DNA from: Persicobacter psychrovividus
GTDB lineage: Bacteria > Bacteroidota > Bacteroidia > Cytophagales > Cyclobacteriaceae
Reading direction: 5' to 3'
NCBI RefSeq assembly: GCF_036492425.1
Contig: NZ_AP025299.1
Location: 1 to 64,000, forward strand
DNA length: 64,000 nucleotides
In this document: positions 7,923 through 16,449 of the stretch, in pieces
Layout of the letters: each line of letters opens with the position of its first letter
How positions within the stretch are numbered: the first letter of the stretch is position 1
Position numbers and translations under genes: made by a program
Notes under the pieces: model-generated
Seen by the model: only the letters and a program-made list of their open reading frames with translations
Told to the model about the DNA's origin: nothing
The model's database searches: none

Positions 7923-9242
7923 TTAAAATTTTGCTTCTTCAAGCTTAGGCAACATCAGGTGGATAATGCCAAGAATGATCAGGTAAGAGCAGCCTGCCAC
8001 AAGGAACATCCAGAAATAGGCGTTTGAGCCAAAAGCATCCAGATAGTGCCCGAGGAAGAAGTCAATGACCATACCTGTTACAGCCCCTACCATTCCGCCA
8101 AAGCCAACGACCGAAGCGGTAGCTGCTTTAGGCATGGTGTCTGAAGCGACAGTAAACAGGTTTGCAGACCATGCCTGATGACCTCCAGAAGCAAGTGCAA
8201 TCAAAATCGCAGCAATCCACTGGTTATCGGTAAGGGTGGCAAAAACCACAGGAACAATGCACAGTGCGCAAATCAGCATGGAGGTTTTTCGTGCGGCATT
8301 CAGTGACCAGTTTCTGTTGATAAAAAACTTCGGCAGGTAGCCACCACCAATAGATCCCAAATCAGCAAAAACATAAACCAATACCAAGGCGGCACCCAAC
8401 TCTTTAATACTTACCCCGAAGGTATCTTTGAAAAACATACCACTCCAGAACATAAAAAAGAACCAAACCCCATCGGTCATTTTACCGACAGCAAAAGCCC
8501 AGGTTTGCTTTTTCTTCACCACCGTTGACCACGGCAATTTCTCTACTTTCTCCTCCTCAGCAGAAGTATCACTCTTAATATAAGCGAGTTCCTCTTTGGA
8601 TACTGAAGTGTGTTCTTCAGGTTTTTTGTAGGTTTTGATCCACAAAACAACCCATATCGCACTCAAAGCACCAGTTACCAGAAAAGAATATTGCCAGTTG
8701 GTACCATCTTCAAGGACAATCAAACCTACTGCAATTGGCGCAAGAATAGCACCGACATTGGAGCCGGCATTGAAAATCCCCGTGGCAAAAGCACGGTCCT
8801 TTTTAGGAAACCACTCGGCAACGGTTTTTACCGCAGCGGGAAAGTTTCCTGCCTCGCCAAAGCCCAGGCCAAAGCGGGCCATAATGAAGCCGATCAGTCC
8901 GAAACCAGGACGTAACATCGAGTGTAACATCCCGAAAGTACTCCATATGGCGATAGAAAGCGTGTACCCAATGCGGGTGCCAAATTTATCAATGATGCCG
9001 CCCATCGAGAGCATTCCGATGGCATAGGCAAGTTTGAAGGCAATATTGATCTGTGCATAATCGGTTTTGGTCCACCCGAAGATTCCTTCCAGCGTTGGCG
9101 CCAATACACCGATAATACTACGATCCATATAGTTGATCGTGGTGGCCATAAATAATAAGGCCAGTATTCGATAGCGATATTTCCCTGATTTTCCATCAGA
9201 GCTGAGGGATTGTACCTCTTGTTTTTCTGCTACTTGTTGCAT
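7923..9242 (-). CDS. exuT: MFS hexuronate-type sugar-acid transporter
   Basis: A 439-residue protein with about 12 membrane segments, of the anion:cation symporter branch of the major facilitator superfamily. That branch imports hexuronates and related sugar acids with protons. Family marks are TINYMDRSIIGVLAP at the first helix, the GFGEAGNFPAAVKTVAEWFP block in helix 4, and FNAGSNVGAILAP in helix 5. It is the last gene of a kduI-kduD-transporter operon (36 bases after kduD), so the likely cargo is an unsaturated uronate, its rearranged form or galacturonate/glucuronate. A terminator follows directly. The exact substrate is not readable. Confidence 0.85.
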   Translation of the reverse strand: MQQVAEKQEVQSLSSDGKSGKYRYRILALLFMATTINYMDRSIIGVLAPTLEGIFGWTKTDYAQINIAFKLAYAIGMLSMGGIIDKFGTRIGYTLSIAIWSTFGMLHSMLRPGFGLIGFIMARFGLGFGEAGNFPAAVKTVAEWFPKKDRAFATGIFNAGSNVGAILAPIAVGLIVLEDGTNWQYSFLVTGALSAIWVVLWIKTYKKPEEHTSVSKEELAYIKSDTSAEEEKVEKLPWSTVVKKKQTWAFAVGKMTDGVWFFFMFWSGMFFKDTFGVSIKELGAALVLVYVFADLGSIGGGYLPKFFINRNWSLNAARKTSMLICALCIVPVVFATLTDNQWIAAILIALASGGHQAWSANLFTVASDTMPKAATASVVGFGGMVGAVTGMVIDFFLGHYLDAFGSNAYFWMFLVAGCSYLIILGIIHLMLPKLEEAKF

Positions 9243-9278
9243 ATCAAAAAATTATAGATCGATGAAAAATCAGCTCGA

Positions 9279-10067
9279 TTACTCTTCTCCGTGAGGTTTT
9301 CCGATGGTGGCAAGAATCCCGCCATCCACATAAATGACCTGACCATTAACAAAGTTAGAAGCAGGTGAAGATAAAAATACCGCAGTGCCGGCCAAATCTT
9401 CAGGATCTCCCCAGCGTGCCGCAGGTGTTCTGTTCAGGATAAAATCGTTGAATGGGTGACCATCTACGCGGATTGGTGCAGTTTGCGTTGTAGCAAAATA
9501 ACCTGGACCAATACCATTGACCTGAATATTGTGTTTCGCCCACTCAGTGGCCAAATTGCGGGTAAGCATTTTCAGCCCGCCTTTTGCCGCTGCATAAGCC
9601 GATACGCTGTTTCTGCCAAGCTCACTCATCATGGAACAAATGTTGATGATTTTTCCAGCCTGACGCTTGATCATGCGTTGCCCTACAAATTTTGACAAAA
9701 TAAACGGACCTACCAAATCAATGTCAATAACCTGACGGAAATCCGACACTTCCATTTCTGCAGCACCAACCCTTTTGATAATTCCGGCATTGTTTACCAG
9801 GATATCAATCGGACCAATTTCATCTTCGATGCGCGCGATAGACTCTTTCACTTGCGCTTCATTGGTCACATCGAATGCATAAGCACTCGCCTTAAATCCC
9901 GCGTTACGGTAGGTTTTCAGCGCCGCTTCCAATTTGTCTTCAAATACATCGTTGATAATCAACTCTGCACCTGCCTGTGCCAAACCTGTCGCCATTGCCA
10001 TGCCCAATCCGTGTGTTCCACCGGTGATCAAAGCTCTTTTTCCTGATAAATTAAATGCGTTTTTCAT
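9279..10067 (-). CDS. kduD: 2-dehydro-3-deoxy-D-gluconate 5-dehydrogenase (KduD)
   Basis: A 262-residue short-chain dehydrogenase. It should reduce 3-deoxy-D-glycero-2,5-hexodiulosonate to 2-keto-3-deoxygluconate (KDG) with NAD(P)H, the step after KduI. The cofactor motif TGGTHGLG is at residues 16-23, NNAG at about 91, the catalytic Ser in ICSMMSE, and YAAAK as the active Tyr/Lys pair. The N-terminal NAFNLSGKRALITGG and the closing YVDGGILA fit KduD rather than a generic reductase. It lies between kduI and the transporter. A CAATCGATTG site sits in the gap before it (10085-10094). Confidence 0.92.
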   Translation of the reverse strand: MKNAFNLSGKRALITGGTHGLGMAMATGLAQAGAELIINDVFEDKLEAALKTYRNAGFKASAYAFDVTNEAQVKESIARIEDEIGPIDILVNNAGIIKRVGAAEMEVSDFRQVIDIDLVGPFILSKFVGQRMIKRQAGKIINICSMMSELGRNSVSAYAAAKGGLKMLTRNLATEWAKHNIQVNGIGPGYFATTQTAPIRVDGHPFNDFILNRTPAARWGDPEDLAGTAVFLSSPASNFVNGQVIYVDGGILATIGKPHGEE

Positions 10068-10084
10068 ATCTTAGTTCAAATGTA

Positions 10085-10094
10085 CAATCGATTG
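10085..10094. promoter_or_regulatory. LacI-type operator candidate between kduI and kduD
   Basis: CAATCGATTG, a perfect palindrome, lies inside the 48-base gap between kduI and kduD. It matches the sites in the kduI/regulator interval, and its 3' flank TT is shared. A second, internal promoter or a roadblock for transcription is possible. Confidence 0.6.
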
Positions 10095-10115
10095 TTTTAT
10101 TGCTGAAAAAATGGA

Positions 10116-10952
10116 TTACTTAAGATCCGTGATTTTAAAAATATCCATATCACCATAATCCAGGTTTTCACCGGCCATTCCCCAGATAAAGGTATAGCTT
10201 GCGGTTCCTGCGCCTGAGTGCATCGACCATGCTGGAGAGATCACTGCTTGCTTATCGTGCATCCAGATATGGCGGCTTTCTTCCTGCTCTCCCATCAAGT
10301 GCATTACAGCCTGATCTTCCGGTACTTCAAAGTAAAAATAAACTTCCATACGGCGGTCATGAACGTGCGCCGGCATGGTATTCCAAACGCTTCCATTTTG
10401 CAGGGCCGTCATTCCCATTTGCAACTGGCAGGTTTCTACTGTTTCATTCACAATCAGCTTATTAAGCATTCTGTGGTTCGCTGTTTCAGGAGAACCAAGC
10501 TCGATCTGAATAGCATCTTCACGGCCAATTTTTTTGTTTGGGAATGATTGGTGAGCAGGTGTTGAGTTCAGGTAAAACTGTGCTGGTGCTGCCGAATCCA
10601 AGCTTTTGAAGATGACTTCTTTGTCGCCGCTACCAACGTACAACGCTTCTTTATAATCCAGTACGTAAGCCACTCCGTCCACAGAAACCTCTCCTTTTCC
10701 ACCAACATTCACAACACCCAATTCTCTTCGGTGTAAGAAATAATCAGCTTTCAATGGCTCAATGGTTTCCAGTTTCAACGCCTTGCTCATTGGAAATGCT
10801 CCACCGGCAATAAAGCGATCTTCGTGGGTGTAAGTCAACATGATTTCATCCACTTCAAATAATTGTGGGATTAAATATTGCTCACGCGTACGCTTGGTGT
10901 CGTAATGCTTGAAATCTAATGGGTTAGTGGAATATCTACTTTCGTATTTCAT
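10116..10952 (-). CDS. kduI: 5-dehydro-4-deoxy-D-glucuronate isomerase (KduI)
   Basis: A 278-residue zinc cupin isomerase. It converts 4-deoxy-L-threo-5-hexosulose uronate, the product released from unsaturated oligouronates, to 3-deoxy-D-glycero-2,5-hexodiulosonate. The metal-site pattern is visible: PAHVHDRRMEVYFYF supplies two His and a Glu, and the later His in SMHSGAGT completes it. The start MKYESRYSTNP and the length are typical. It is the first gene of the minus-strand operon, with an operator candidate 24 bases before the start codon. Confidence 0.94.
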   Translation of the reverse strand: MKYESRYSTNPLDFKHYDTKRTREQYLIPQLFEVDEIMLTYTHEDRFIAGGAFPMSKALKLETIEPLKADYFLHRRELGVVNVGGKGEVSVDGVAYVLDYKEALYVGSGDKEVIFKSLDSAAPAQFYLNSTPAHQSFPNKKIGREDAIQIELGSPETANHRMLNKLIVNETVETCQLQMGMTALQNGSVWNTMPAHVHDRRMEVYFYFEVPEDQAVMHLMGEQEESRHIWMHDKQAVISPAWSMHSGAGTASYTFIWGMAGENLDYGDMDIFKITDLK

Positions 10953-10975
10953 AATGGTATATATTTTTTAAATGT

Positions 10976-10985
10976 CAATCGATTG
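10976..10985. promoter_or_regulatory. LacI-type operator candidate upstream of kduI
   Basis: CAATCGATTG, 23 bases before the kduI start codon, so a protein bound here would block the operon's transcription start or early elongation. Confidence 0.7.
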
Positions 10986-11094
10986 TTATGTTCAATTGAC
11001 GCTTTTTTACACTTTAATTTCCTTCTACACTGCAATTATAGCCAATATTGAGTCTTAATTCCAAATGATTCCGGTAAAATACGCAAAAAAAATG

Positions 11095-11104
11095 CAATCG
11101 ATTG
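11095..11104. promoter_or_regulatory. LacI-type operator candidate upstream of the regulator gene
   Basis: CAATCGATTG within TGCAATCGATTGTT, 54 bases before the regulator's start codon. With the site at 10976-10985 it makes two sites about 119 bases apart in the divergent interval, which would allow looping and autoregulation. Confidence 0.7.
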
Positions 11105-11158
11105 TTTTTTTATGGAATTCTGCACATCTTTAAGGCCTATATGTGAGAGAAGACAACG

Positions 11159-12184
11159 ATGAGCAAAGCAACAACCATACACGATATTGCCAAACGGTTA
11201 TCGATTAACAGTTCGACGGTATCGCGGGCACTGAATAATGACGATCGGGTGGCGGCGAAAACCAAAGCCCGTGTGCAGGCGATGGCCGAACAGATGAATT
11301 ACCAGCCGAATCAGCTTGCGGCGAATTTACGAAAGCAACGCAGTAATACTATTGGAGTGGTTGTACCTTACTTGTCTCGGCATTTCTTTTCGACCGTCAT
11401 TGCGGGTATTGAAGAGCAGGCGCATCAGCATGGGTTCAATGTCATTATTTGTCAGTCGAAAGAAGAAAGTGAGCGGGAAATCAAAAATTTGGAAACCATG
11501 CTGCACAGCCGTGTGGACGGTATCCTGATCTCCCCTACCCTTGCCGGGGATAATTTGGCCTTTTTATCCAGCATGATGGACAGAAAAATTCCGGTGTATT
11601 TTTTTGACCGTCATTTTGATGAAATGGATACCACAAGGGTATTAATGAACGATCAGGCCATAGCGGAGGAAATGTGTGACCACCTGTTGCAACAGAGCTC
11701 GGGGAGTATGCGGGTACTGACGGGCCCTATACAGGCAAGTATTTATCGGGCCCGAATTCAGGGGATTCTGAACAGTTTTCGGAAACATGGACTCAATACG
11801 GAGGAAAAATTACACATCGAAGAAGTTCCGCTTACATTGGATAAGTCGCAGGAGTTGGTCAAGCAGTGGATTCAGCGGCAGGAGTCTTTCGATATGCTTT
11901 TTTGCATGAATGATATGGCTGCCCTGGGCGGATTACAGGCTTTGCTGGATGCCGGATATCAGGTACCACAAGATTGTATGGTGGTGGGTTTCAGTAATGA
12001 ACCCGTGAGTAAGTTGATGCACCCGGCCATTACGACGGTGCATCAGCCTGCAGTGGCGATGGGGAAAGTGGTGACCAAAAAATTGATTCAGCATATTGAA
12101 GAACCGGAGAGTATTACTTACAGCGAAACAACCATTCTGAAAAGTAAGCTCATTATTCGGGCATCTTCTTTAAGAAATGAATAA
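11159..12184 (+). CDS. LacI-family transcriptional regulator of the uronate genes
   Basis: A 341-residue regulator. The N-terminal helix-turn-helix (TIHDIAKRLSINSSTVSRAL) and hinge helix (YQPNQLAANLRKQ) are canonical LacI/PurR; a periplasmic-binding-like sensor domain follows (NTIGVVVPYLSRHFFSTVIAG). It is transcribed away from kduI. The CG-centred palindrome CAATCGATTG in the shared promoter interval is the type of site LacI proteins bind. The inducer is probably KDG or a related pathway sugar acid. A further site ahead of the KDG kinase suggests one regulon for both clusters. These roles are inferred. Confidence 0.9.
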   Translation: MSKATTIHDIAKRLSINSSTVSRALNNDDRVAAKTKARVQAMAEQMNYQPNQLAANLRKQRSNTIGVVVPYLSRHFFSTVIAGIEEQAHQHGFNVIICQSKEESEREIKNLETMLHSRVDGILISPTLAGDNLAFLSSMMDRKIPVYFFDRHFDEMDTTRVLMNDQAIAEEMCDHLLQQSSGSMRVLTGPIQASIYRARIQGILNSFRKHGLNTEEKLHIEEVPLTLDKSQELVKQWIQRQESFDMLFCMNDMAALGGLQALLDAGYQVPQDCMVVGFSNEPVSKLMHPAITTVHQPAVAMGKVVTKKLIQHIEEPESITYSETTILKSKLIIRASSLRNE

Positions 12185-12212
12185 AGTCATTTATCTATAA
12201 ATTTTATTGTCG

Positions 12213-13502
12213 ATGAAAAAAACGCTTTCTATCCTCAGCCTCGCAGCCCTTGGTTTTTTTGGCTGCCAGCAACAACAAAATCCGACCATCAGCCTGGTGA
12301 ATACACTGGATTTTGACCGTTCCGATGTACCTGTAACGATGAGCCGGTCGCAACTCATGGAAAAATTACAGCAGGAATCAGTGGCATTTCCGCAAATCCT
12401 GACGGCCGAAGGGCAGCCTGTTCCCTGCCAGTGGGATGATCTCAATGGCGATGGGCAATGGGATCAACTCGCCTTTGTGGTGGATATTCCTGCCAAGGCC
12501 AGTGTGGAGTATCAATTAAAACCATCCGCAAGTAAGGCTGATTTTAATCGAAGTACGCAAATTTACATGGCCAAAAGTCCGCAGAAAAATGAGGAGTATA
12601 TCTCACTGAATGCGGAAATTCGCCCTAAAGATCATATCGACCCATGTTACCCGATGCTTTACCAGTATGAAGGTATTGGCTGGGAGAATGACAAGGTGGC
12701 GTTTCGGAGTTACTTTGATGCCCGCAATGGGAAAGACATTTTTGGCAAAAGGATAAGTGATTTGATTTTGCAGGATGTGGGAATAAAGGGCACCAATTAC
12801 CACAATCTCGCTGATTGGGGAATGGATGTATTGAAAGTGGGGACGTCCCTCGGTTCAGGTGCTATTGGAATGGAAAAAAATGGCAAGATCTACCGTTTGG
12901 GAATCACGGAGGAGGCGAAATTTCGCGTTGTTGCCGAAGGTCCCGCCCGTGCCATTGCGCAGGTGGATTATAAAGGATGGAAAGTGGACGGTAAGGAATA
13001 TGATATTACAGAACTGATTACCATCTGGAAAGGGCAATACTATTATGAGAGTCAGTTGATTTTAAATGGTGGTGATGGAAGTGAAAACCTGCTGACCGGT
13101 GTGGTGAATTATAAAGCCGACAACAGTGTTCGATACCCAAAATACAATGACCAAATTGCTTGTGTGAGTACTTTCAGTGCACAGGCTGAAGATAAGGAAG
13201 ATCCGGATCAGAAGTTGGGAATGGCCGTGATGGTTCATCAAGAGGTTTTCAAGGGCTTTGAAGAGGCGCCATCTACCAGTTATAAAAATGCACTGGCCCT
13301 GAATCTGCAAAAAGGTGATGATAAGGATGAACCGATCACAGATACTTATCTTGTGAAAATTAAGCCGACTCCACAGGGAAGTACTTTTCGCTACTATGCT
13401 TGTTGGGAATTGTCGGATGATCGATTTAAAACGGCTGAAGGTTTTAATCAGTTGATGAAGGAAGAGGCGGAAGAAATGAACGCACCACTCCTACTTCAAT
13501 AG
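12213..13502 (+). CDS. DUF4861 lipoprotein linked to uronate/pectin use
   Basis: The start is placed at the ATG of 12213 (MKKTLSILSLAALGFFGCQQ), which gives a clear lipoprotein signal with the lipobox Cys at residue 18; a TTG two codons earlier would spoil it. The remaining 410 residues match the DUF4861 family, including DLNGDGQWDQLAFVVDIP and later KGWKVDGKEYDITELITIW. The family occurs in Bacteroidota loci for pectin and other uronic-acid polysaccharides; its reaction is not established to my knowledge. It follows the regulator by 28 bases on the same strand, so the two may share a transcript, and a terminator follows. The mature protein is probably anchored in the outer membrane or periplasm. 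Confidence 0.82.
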   Translation: MKKTLSILSLAALGFFGCQQQQNPTISLVNTLDFDRSDVPVTMSRSQLMEKLQQESVAFPQILTAEGQPVPCQWDDLNGDGQWDQLAFVVDIPAKASVEYQLKPSASKADFNRSTQIYMAKSPQKNEEYISLNAEIRPKDHIDPCYPMLYQYEGIGWENDKVAFRSYFDARNGKDIFGKRISDLILQDVGIKGTNYHNLADWGMDVLKVGTSLGSGAIGMEKNGKIYRLGITEEAKFRVVAEGPARAIAQVDYKGWKVDGKEYDITELITIWKGQYYYESQLILNGGDGSENLLTGVVNYKADNSVRYPKYNDQIACVSTFSAQAEDKEDPDQKLGMAVMVHQEVFKGFEEAPSTSYKNALALNLQKGDDKDEPITDTYLVKIKPTPQGSTFRYYACWELSDDRFKTAEGFNQLMKEEAEEMNAPLLLQ

Positions 13503-13586
13503 TTTTTTGGCTGAATTGTAGTGGATTACCATCGGTAGTGAACATCAATTGAGCTGATTTTTTTAAATACGCTCTTAAAAAACAAT

Positions 13587-13626
13587 AAGGAGAATGGCAC
13601 CATTTGGCGGCTGTTCTCCTTTTTTT
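13587..13626 (+). terminator. Terminator after the DUF4861 gene
   Basis: AAGGAGAA and TTCTCCT pair around a GC-rich loop, followed by six T. It ends the regulator/DUF4861 transcript about 85 bases after the stop codon. Confidence 0.75.
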
Positions 13627-13680
13627 ATGCCTGATCAATTGTTAATTATTTAAAAAAAATAGGCATCGGCCTTTAGGTTA

Positions 13681-13704
13681 ATACTCCAATATGGAGTATG
13701 TTTG
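13681..13704 (+). promoter_or_regulatory. parAB promoter with overlapping palindrome
   Basis: ATACTCCAATATGGAGTAT (13681-13699) has perfect 7-base arms around a 5-base centre. Its right arm runs into TATGTTTG (13697-13704), a full match to the Bacteroidota -7 element TAnnTTTG. The parA start follows 55 bases later. This is the position of an operator for ParA autorepression; ParA here has an N-terminal DNA-binding segment. Confidence 0.6.
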
Positions 13705-13759
13705 TATCAATAATATTTTTTATTCCTCGATTTCCTTCAGGAGTTACCATATTTGATGT

Positions 13760-14758
13760 ATGAGTCAGTTAGCAAAAATAAAACAGTTTTTCGAAGAACG
13801 GGAAGCCATTTCCGTCAGTGCCATTGAAAAAGAAGCCAAATTATCCAAAGGGCGATTACGCAAAATTTTGATCGGTGAAGGCGCCATGACCCCATTGGTG
13901 ATTAACCGCTTGCGTCCGGTATTGGAGAATTATGGATTTTCCCTTGGCTTCCGTTCCACTACCATTTCTTTTTACAACTATAAAGGAGGTGTTGGAAAAA
14001 CCACGTCGGTGCTTTCGATAGGTGCCTGTTTGGCAAAGCTGGGTTACAAGGTGTTGTTGGTAGATTTTGACGGGCAGGCCAATCTGACGCGTTCCTGTGG
14101 ATTTACCTCACGGACAAGAGATATTTTTGCTGAAGAAGGTCCGCAGGTGGAAAACTATCGCATCGTGCAAAGTGGGTCACTGAAACGACGCATCGATTTG
14201 ATCACTTCTGATATTGCATTGCATGAGCGTGAAAAGGATTTCGGGAATCGGATGGATTATTACGAGTTGTTGGATAAGAAGCTTCAGAAGTTCAAAGATG
14301 AGTACGACTTCATTCTGATTGACAACTGTCCGGGCATCAACGATTTTCCAAAACTCAGCATTATGGCTTCGGATTATGTGATGATCCCGACTCAGGCCGA
14401 GTGGGATTCCATTGCGGGTATTCCTGCGGCTAAAGAGCTGCTCGAGGTTTTCAAGGAAGAAAAAAACCGTACCGTGCCACTGTTGGGTGTTTTCGTGACC
14501 ATGTATTCTAATAATCAGGTTGCACAGGAAATCAGTCTGGAAGAATTGCAAAATGCACATGGTGATAATCTGATGAAAACCATTATTCCAAGAAATACCG
14601 CTATTCAACAGGCACGCCTGACCAACAAGGATATTTTGCGCTACAGCCGCGCTTCTGATGCCACCAAAGCTTATATGGAGCTGACTGAAGAGATGCTTCG
14701 GAAGCTCGGATTTGATAAAGACAAAACAAAAACGGCAAAGGCGGCAACGGCTAAATAA
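13760..14758 (+). CDS. parA: ParA partition ATPase with N-terminal DNA-binding segment
   Basis: A 332-residue, Walker-type ParA that positions plasmid copies along the nucleoid. The Walker A motif YKGGVGKTTS is at residues 74-83, the A' motif VDFDGQANLT at 101-110, and Walker B in FILIDNCPG. Residues 1-60 form a small helical domain with a helix-turn-helix look (SAIEKEAKLSKGRLRKIL), as in type Ia plasmid ParA proteins that repress their own operon. parB begins 8 bases after the stop. The palindrome at 13681-13699 is a candidate operator. Confidence 0.93.
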   Translation: MSQLAKIKQFFEEREAISVSAIEKEAKLSKGRLRKILIGEGAMTPLVINRLRPVLENYGFSLGFRSTTISFYNYKGGVGKTTSVLSIGACLAKLGYKVLLVDFDGQANLTRSCGFTSRTRDIFAEEGPQVENYRIVQSGSLKRRIDLITSDIALHEREKDFGNRMDYYELLDKKLQKFKDEYDFILIDNCPGINDFPKLSIMASDYVMIPTQAEWDSIAGIPAAKELLEVFKEEKNRTVPLLGVFVTMYSNNQVAQEISLEELQNAHGDNLMKTIIPRNTAIQQARLTNKDILRYSRASDATKAYMELTEEMLRKLGFDKDKTKTAKAATAK

Positions 14759-14766
14759 TCAAGAAT

Positions 14767-15699
14767 ATGGGTTTAAGAGATAAAATAAAAAAAGACGGGG
14801 CACTATCGGAAAACCGAAAAAATGCCAATGTTTTGGTGGGGGCCCAGCGACGCTACGACCTCAAGAGTTTCCCCATTTCGGTGATGGAGGAACTGAAATT
14901 ATTTATGCCCAAACTGACTGCGCAGGAGCAAAAGCAACTGGCAGAATCCATTCTCAGTGAAGGGGTACGCGATCCGTTGGTGGTTTGGGAAAAAGAAGGT
15001 AAAAACATATTGATTGACGGCCATAATCGCCTGGCGGTCATTGAGGCCAACCAACTGAAATTTCCGGTTCATTTTGCGCAGTTTAAATCCCTTGACGAGG
15101 TGAAATCCTATATGGTGCAACTTCAGATTGGTAAACGGAATTTGGCAAAATGGCAAATTGCCTACCTGCGCGGCCTTGAATATGCTCAGCTGAAGCAAGG
15201 ACATGGCGGGGAGCGCCTCGCTGCCGATGGTGCCAAGAAAACAGTAGAAATTCTTGCTGAAAAATATGGCGTGGGCAAGGCGACCATTTCCCGCGACTAC
15301 AACTTTTACCTCGGGGTGGAAAAATTGCCTCAGGATGTGCGTGAGCGATTGATGAATCGGGTGGTTTGGGTGAAAAAGGCCCGACTGGAACAATTGGGCA
15401 GCGACAAATCTGTGGTAGAAGATGCCGCTGTGATTGCCTTTATCTTTAATGACGTGAAGCTGGAAGATGACAATGCCGAGCTGGAAGATCAGCAATGGTT
15501 TGACGAACGGTTTGTAGAGGCCGCCACCGACGAGTCCCCTACCCCAAAGAAAGCCGCAACGCCCAAAACATTTGTTTTTGCTGATTACCAGCAAGGGGAA
15601 TTGAAGAGATTCAAAAAGGTGATTCGTGCCATTGATGAGGAAGATAAAAAAGCATTGGCGCAATTGTACCGTGAACTTGCCGAACAGCTTGAAGCATAA
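14767..15699 (+). CDS. parB: ParB-type centromere-binding partition protein
   Basis: A 310-residue protein with the ParB/Spo0J order of parts: an N-terminal ParB-fold domain (about residues 35-115), a helix-turn-helix domain (about 140-190, with EKYGVGKATISRDYNFYLG as the DNA-reading part) and a C-terminal segment that probably dimerises. In place of the usual GERRxRA nucleotide-binding motif it has IDGHNRLAV, so its CTP use may differ from chromosomal ParB. It is co-transcribed with parA (8-base gap) and ends with its own terminator. Three identical near-palindromes follow and are its likely binding sites. Confidence 0.88.
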   Translation: MGLRDKIKKDGALSENRKNANVLVGAQRRYDLKSFPISVMEELKLFMPKLTAQEQKQLAESILSEGVRDPLVVWEKEGKNILIDGHNRLAVIEANQLKFPVHFAQFKSLDEVKSYMVQLQIGKRNLAKWQIAYLRGLEYAQLKQGHGGERLAADGAKKTVEILAEKYGVGKATISRDYNFYLGVEKLPQDVRERLMNRVVWVKKARLEQLGSDKSVVEDAAVIAFIFNDVKLEDDNAELEDQQWFDERFVEAATDESPTPKKAATPKTFVFADYQQGELKRFKKVIRAIDEEDKKALAQLYRELAEQLEA

Positions 15700-15721
15700 A
15701 CCCTGTTTATCAATAGAACAA

Positions 15722-15754
15722 AGAAGCACTTCCCAAAGGAGGTGCTTTTTTTTT
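15722..15754 (+). terminator. Terminator of the parAB operon
   Basis: AAGCACTTCC and GGAGGTGCTT form a stem with a short loop, followed by a run of T that leads straight into the first parS candidate. Confidence 0.85.
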
Positions 15755-15779
15755 GCAAGTTATCATTTTGAGAACTTGA
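15755..15779 (-). repeat. Candidate parS site 1
   Basis: An exact inverted copy of the 25-base element at 16120-16144. The element has arms CAAGTT and AACTTG, inner arms TCA and TGA and centre AAA, a 23-base near-palindrome with one unpaired position per side. It lies directly behind the parAB terminator. Confidence 0.7.
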
Positions 15780-15791
15780 AGAATAATCCTG

Positions 15792-15809
15792 TTCGGGGTA
15801 AATGGTGTG
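15792..15809 (+). repeat. Iteron outlier 15
   Basis: TTCGGGGTAAATGGTGTG, a full match to the origin iteron consensus, 8 kb away from the main array and 12 bases after the first parS candidate. Confidence 0.85.
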
Positions 15810-16046
15810 ATGATTTCTTTATGACTGACCTTGAATCAGCAAAATTCACATTGCCCTGAGGAGTTATTGCTGTAAGTCTGAGCATACTGAACCATAAAAT
15901 AGGTATGGGCTACTGATGGTGCTATCATGAAATTCTAAAATGTTAGGCTGTGCTTAATGCATAATTTTATCGGTCATTTTCGGCTCAATGAGCGGTTACC
16001 TTCGGGTATCAGATGTACTGAAGAGGCATTTTGTGTCAGTACTCTT

Positions 16047-16064
16047 TTCGGGGTAATGGGTGTG
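16047..16064 (+). repeat. Iteron outlier 16 (variant)
   Basis: TTCGGGGTAATGGGTGTG, with two changes from the consensus, in the gene-free parS region. A weaker relative, TCGGGGCAAAAGGTATG, lies at 16385-16401. Confidence 0.7.
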
Positions 16065-16119
16065 ATCATGATCTGCTTGAGATTATGAATTGCTGTCCCC
16101 ACTCCTTTTGTGATAAAAT

Positions 16120-16144
16120 TCAAGTTCTCAAAATGATAACTTGC
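16120..16144 (+). repeat. Candidate parS site 2
   Basis: Identical to site 3 at 16450-16474 and to the complement of site 1. It lies in the gene-free stretch between parB and the small gene at 16542. Confidence 0.7.
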
Positions 16145-16449
16145 TCCTGTTATGGGGAGAATAGACGAGCGATAGAACCCGTAAATAAGGCAGGCCTTGC
16201 TTAAAGATACCTTCATCAAAAAGGGTAGTAAAGTGTCTTTGGATTTGCGATGGGCGATTTGCGAAATAATAAAATCTGTTGACAATATAAAACGGTGTAA
16301 TAATTAGGAGTTGCACGACGAGTCTAATGTCGCACAGGGCAACCTGCTTCGGACCTGTTATGCATAAAATACCTGTAATGGCTGTCGGGGCAAAAGGTAT
16401 GTTTCTTAGAGTGTGCCTGAAACCCAAAGTGATTTTTGATGATCATTTT

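Noticed and set aside
8411-8420. TTACCCCGAA as an inverted iteron in the transporter gene
   Set aside because: Only the GGGGTAA core matches. It is within coding sequence, in the opposite orientation, and probably chance.
15974-16427. Two minus-strand frames in the parS region
   Set aside because: They overlap each other, contain iterons and parS candidates, and have no gene-like codon pattern or homology.
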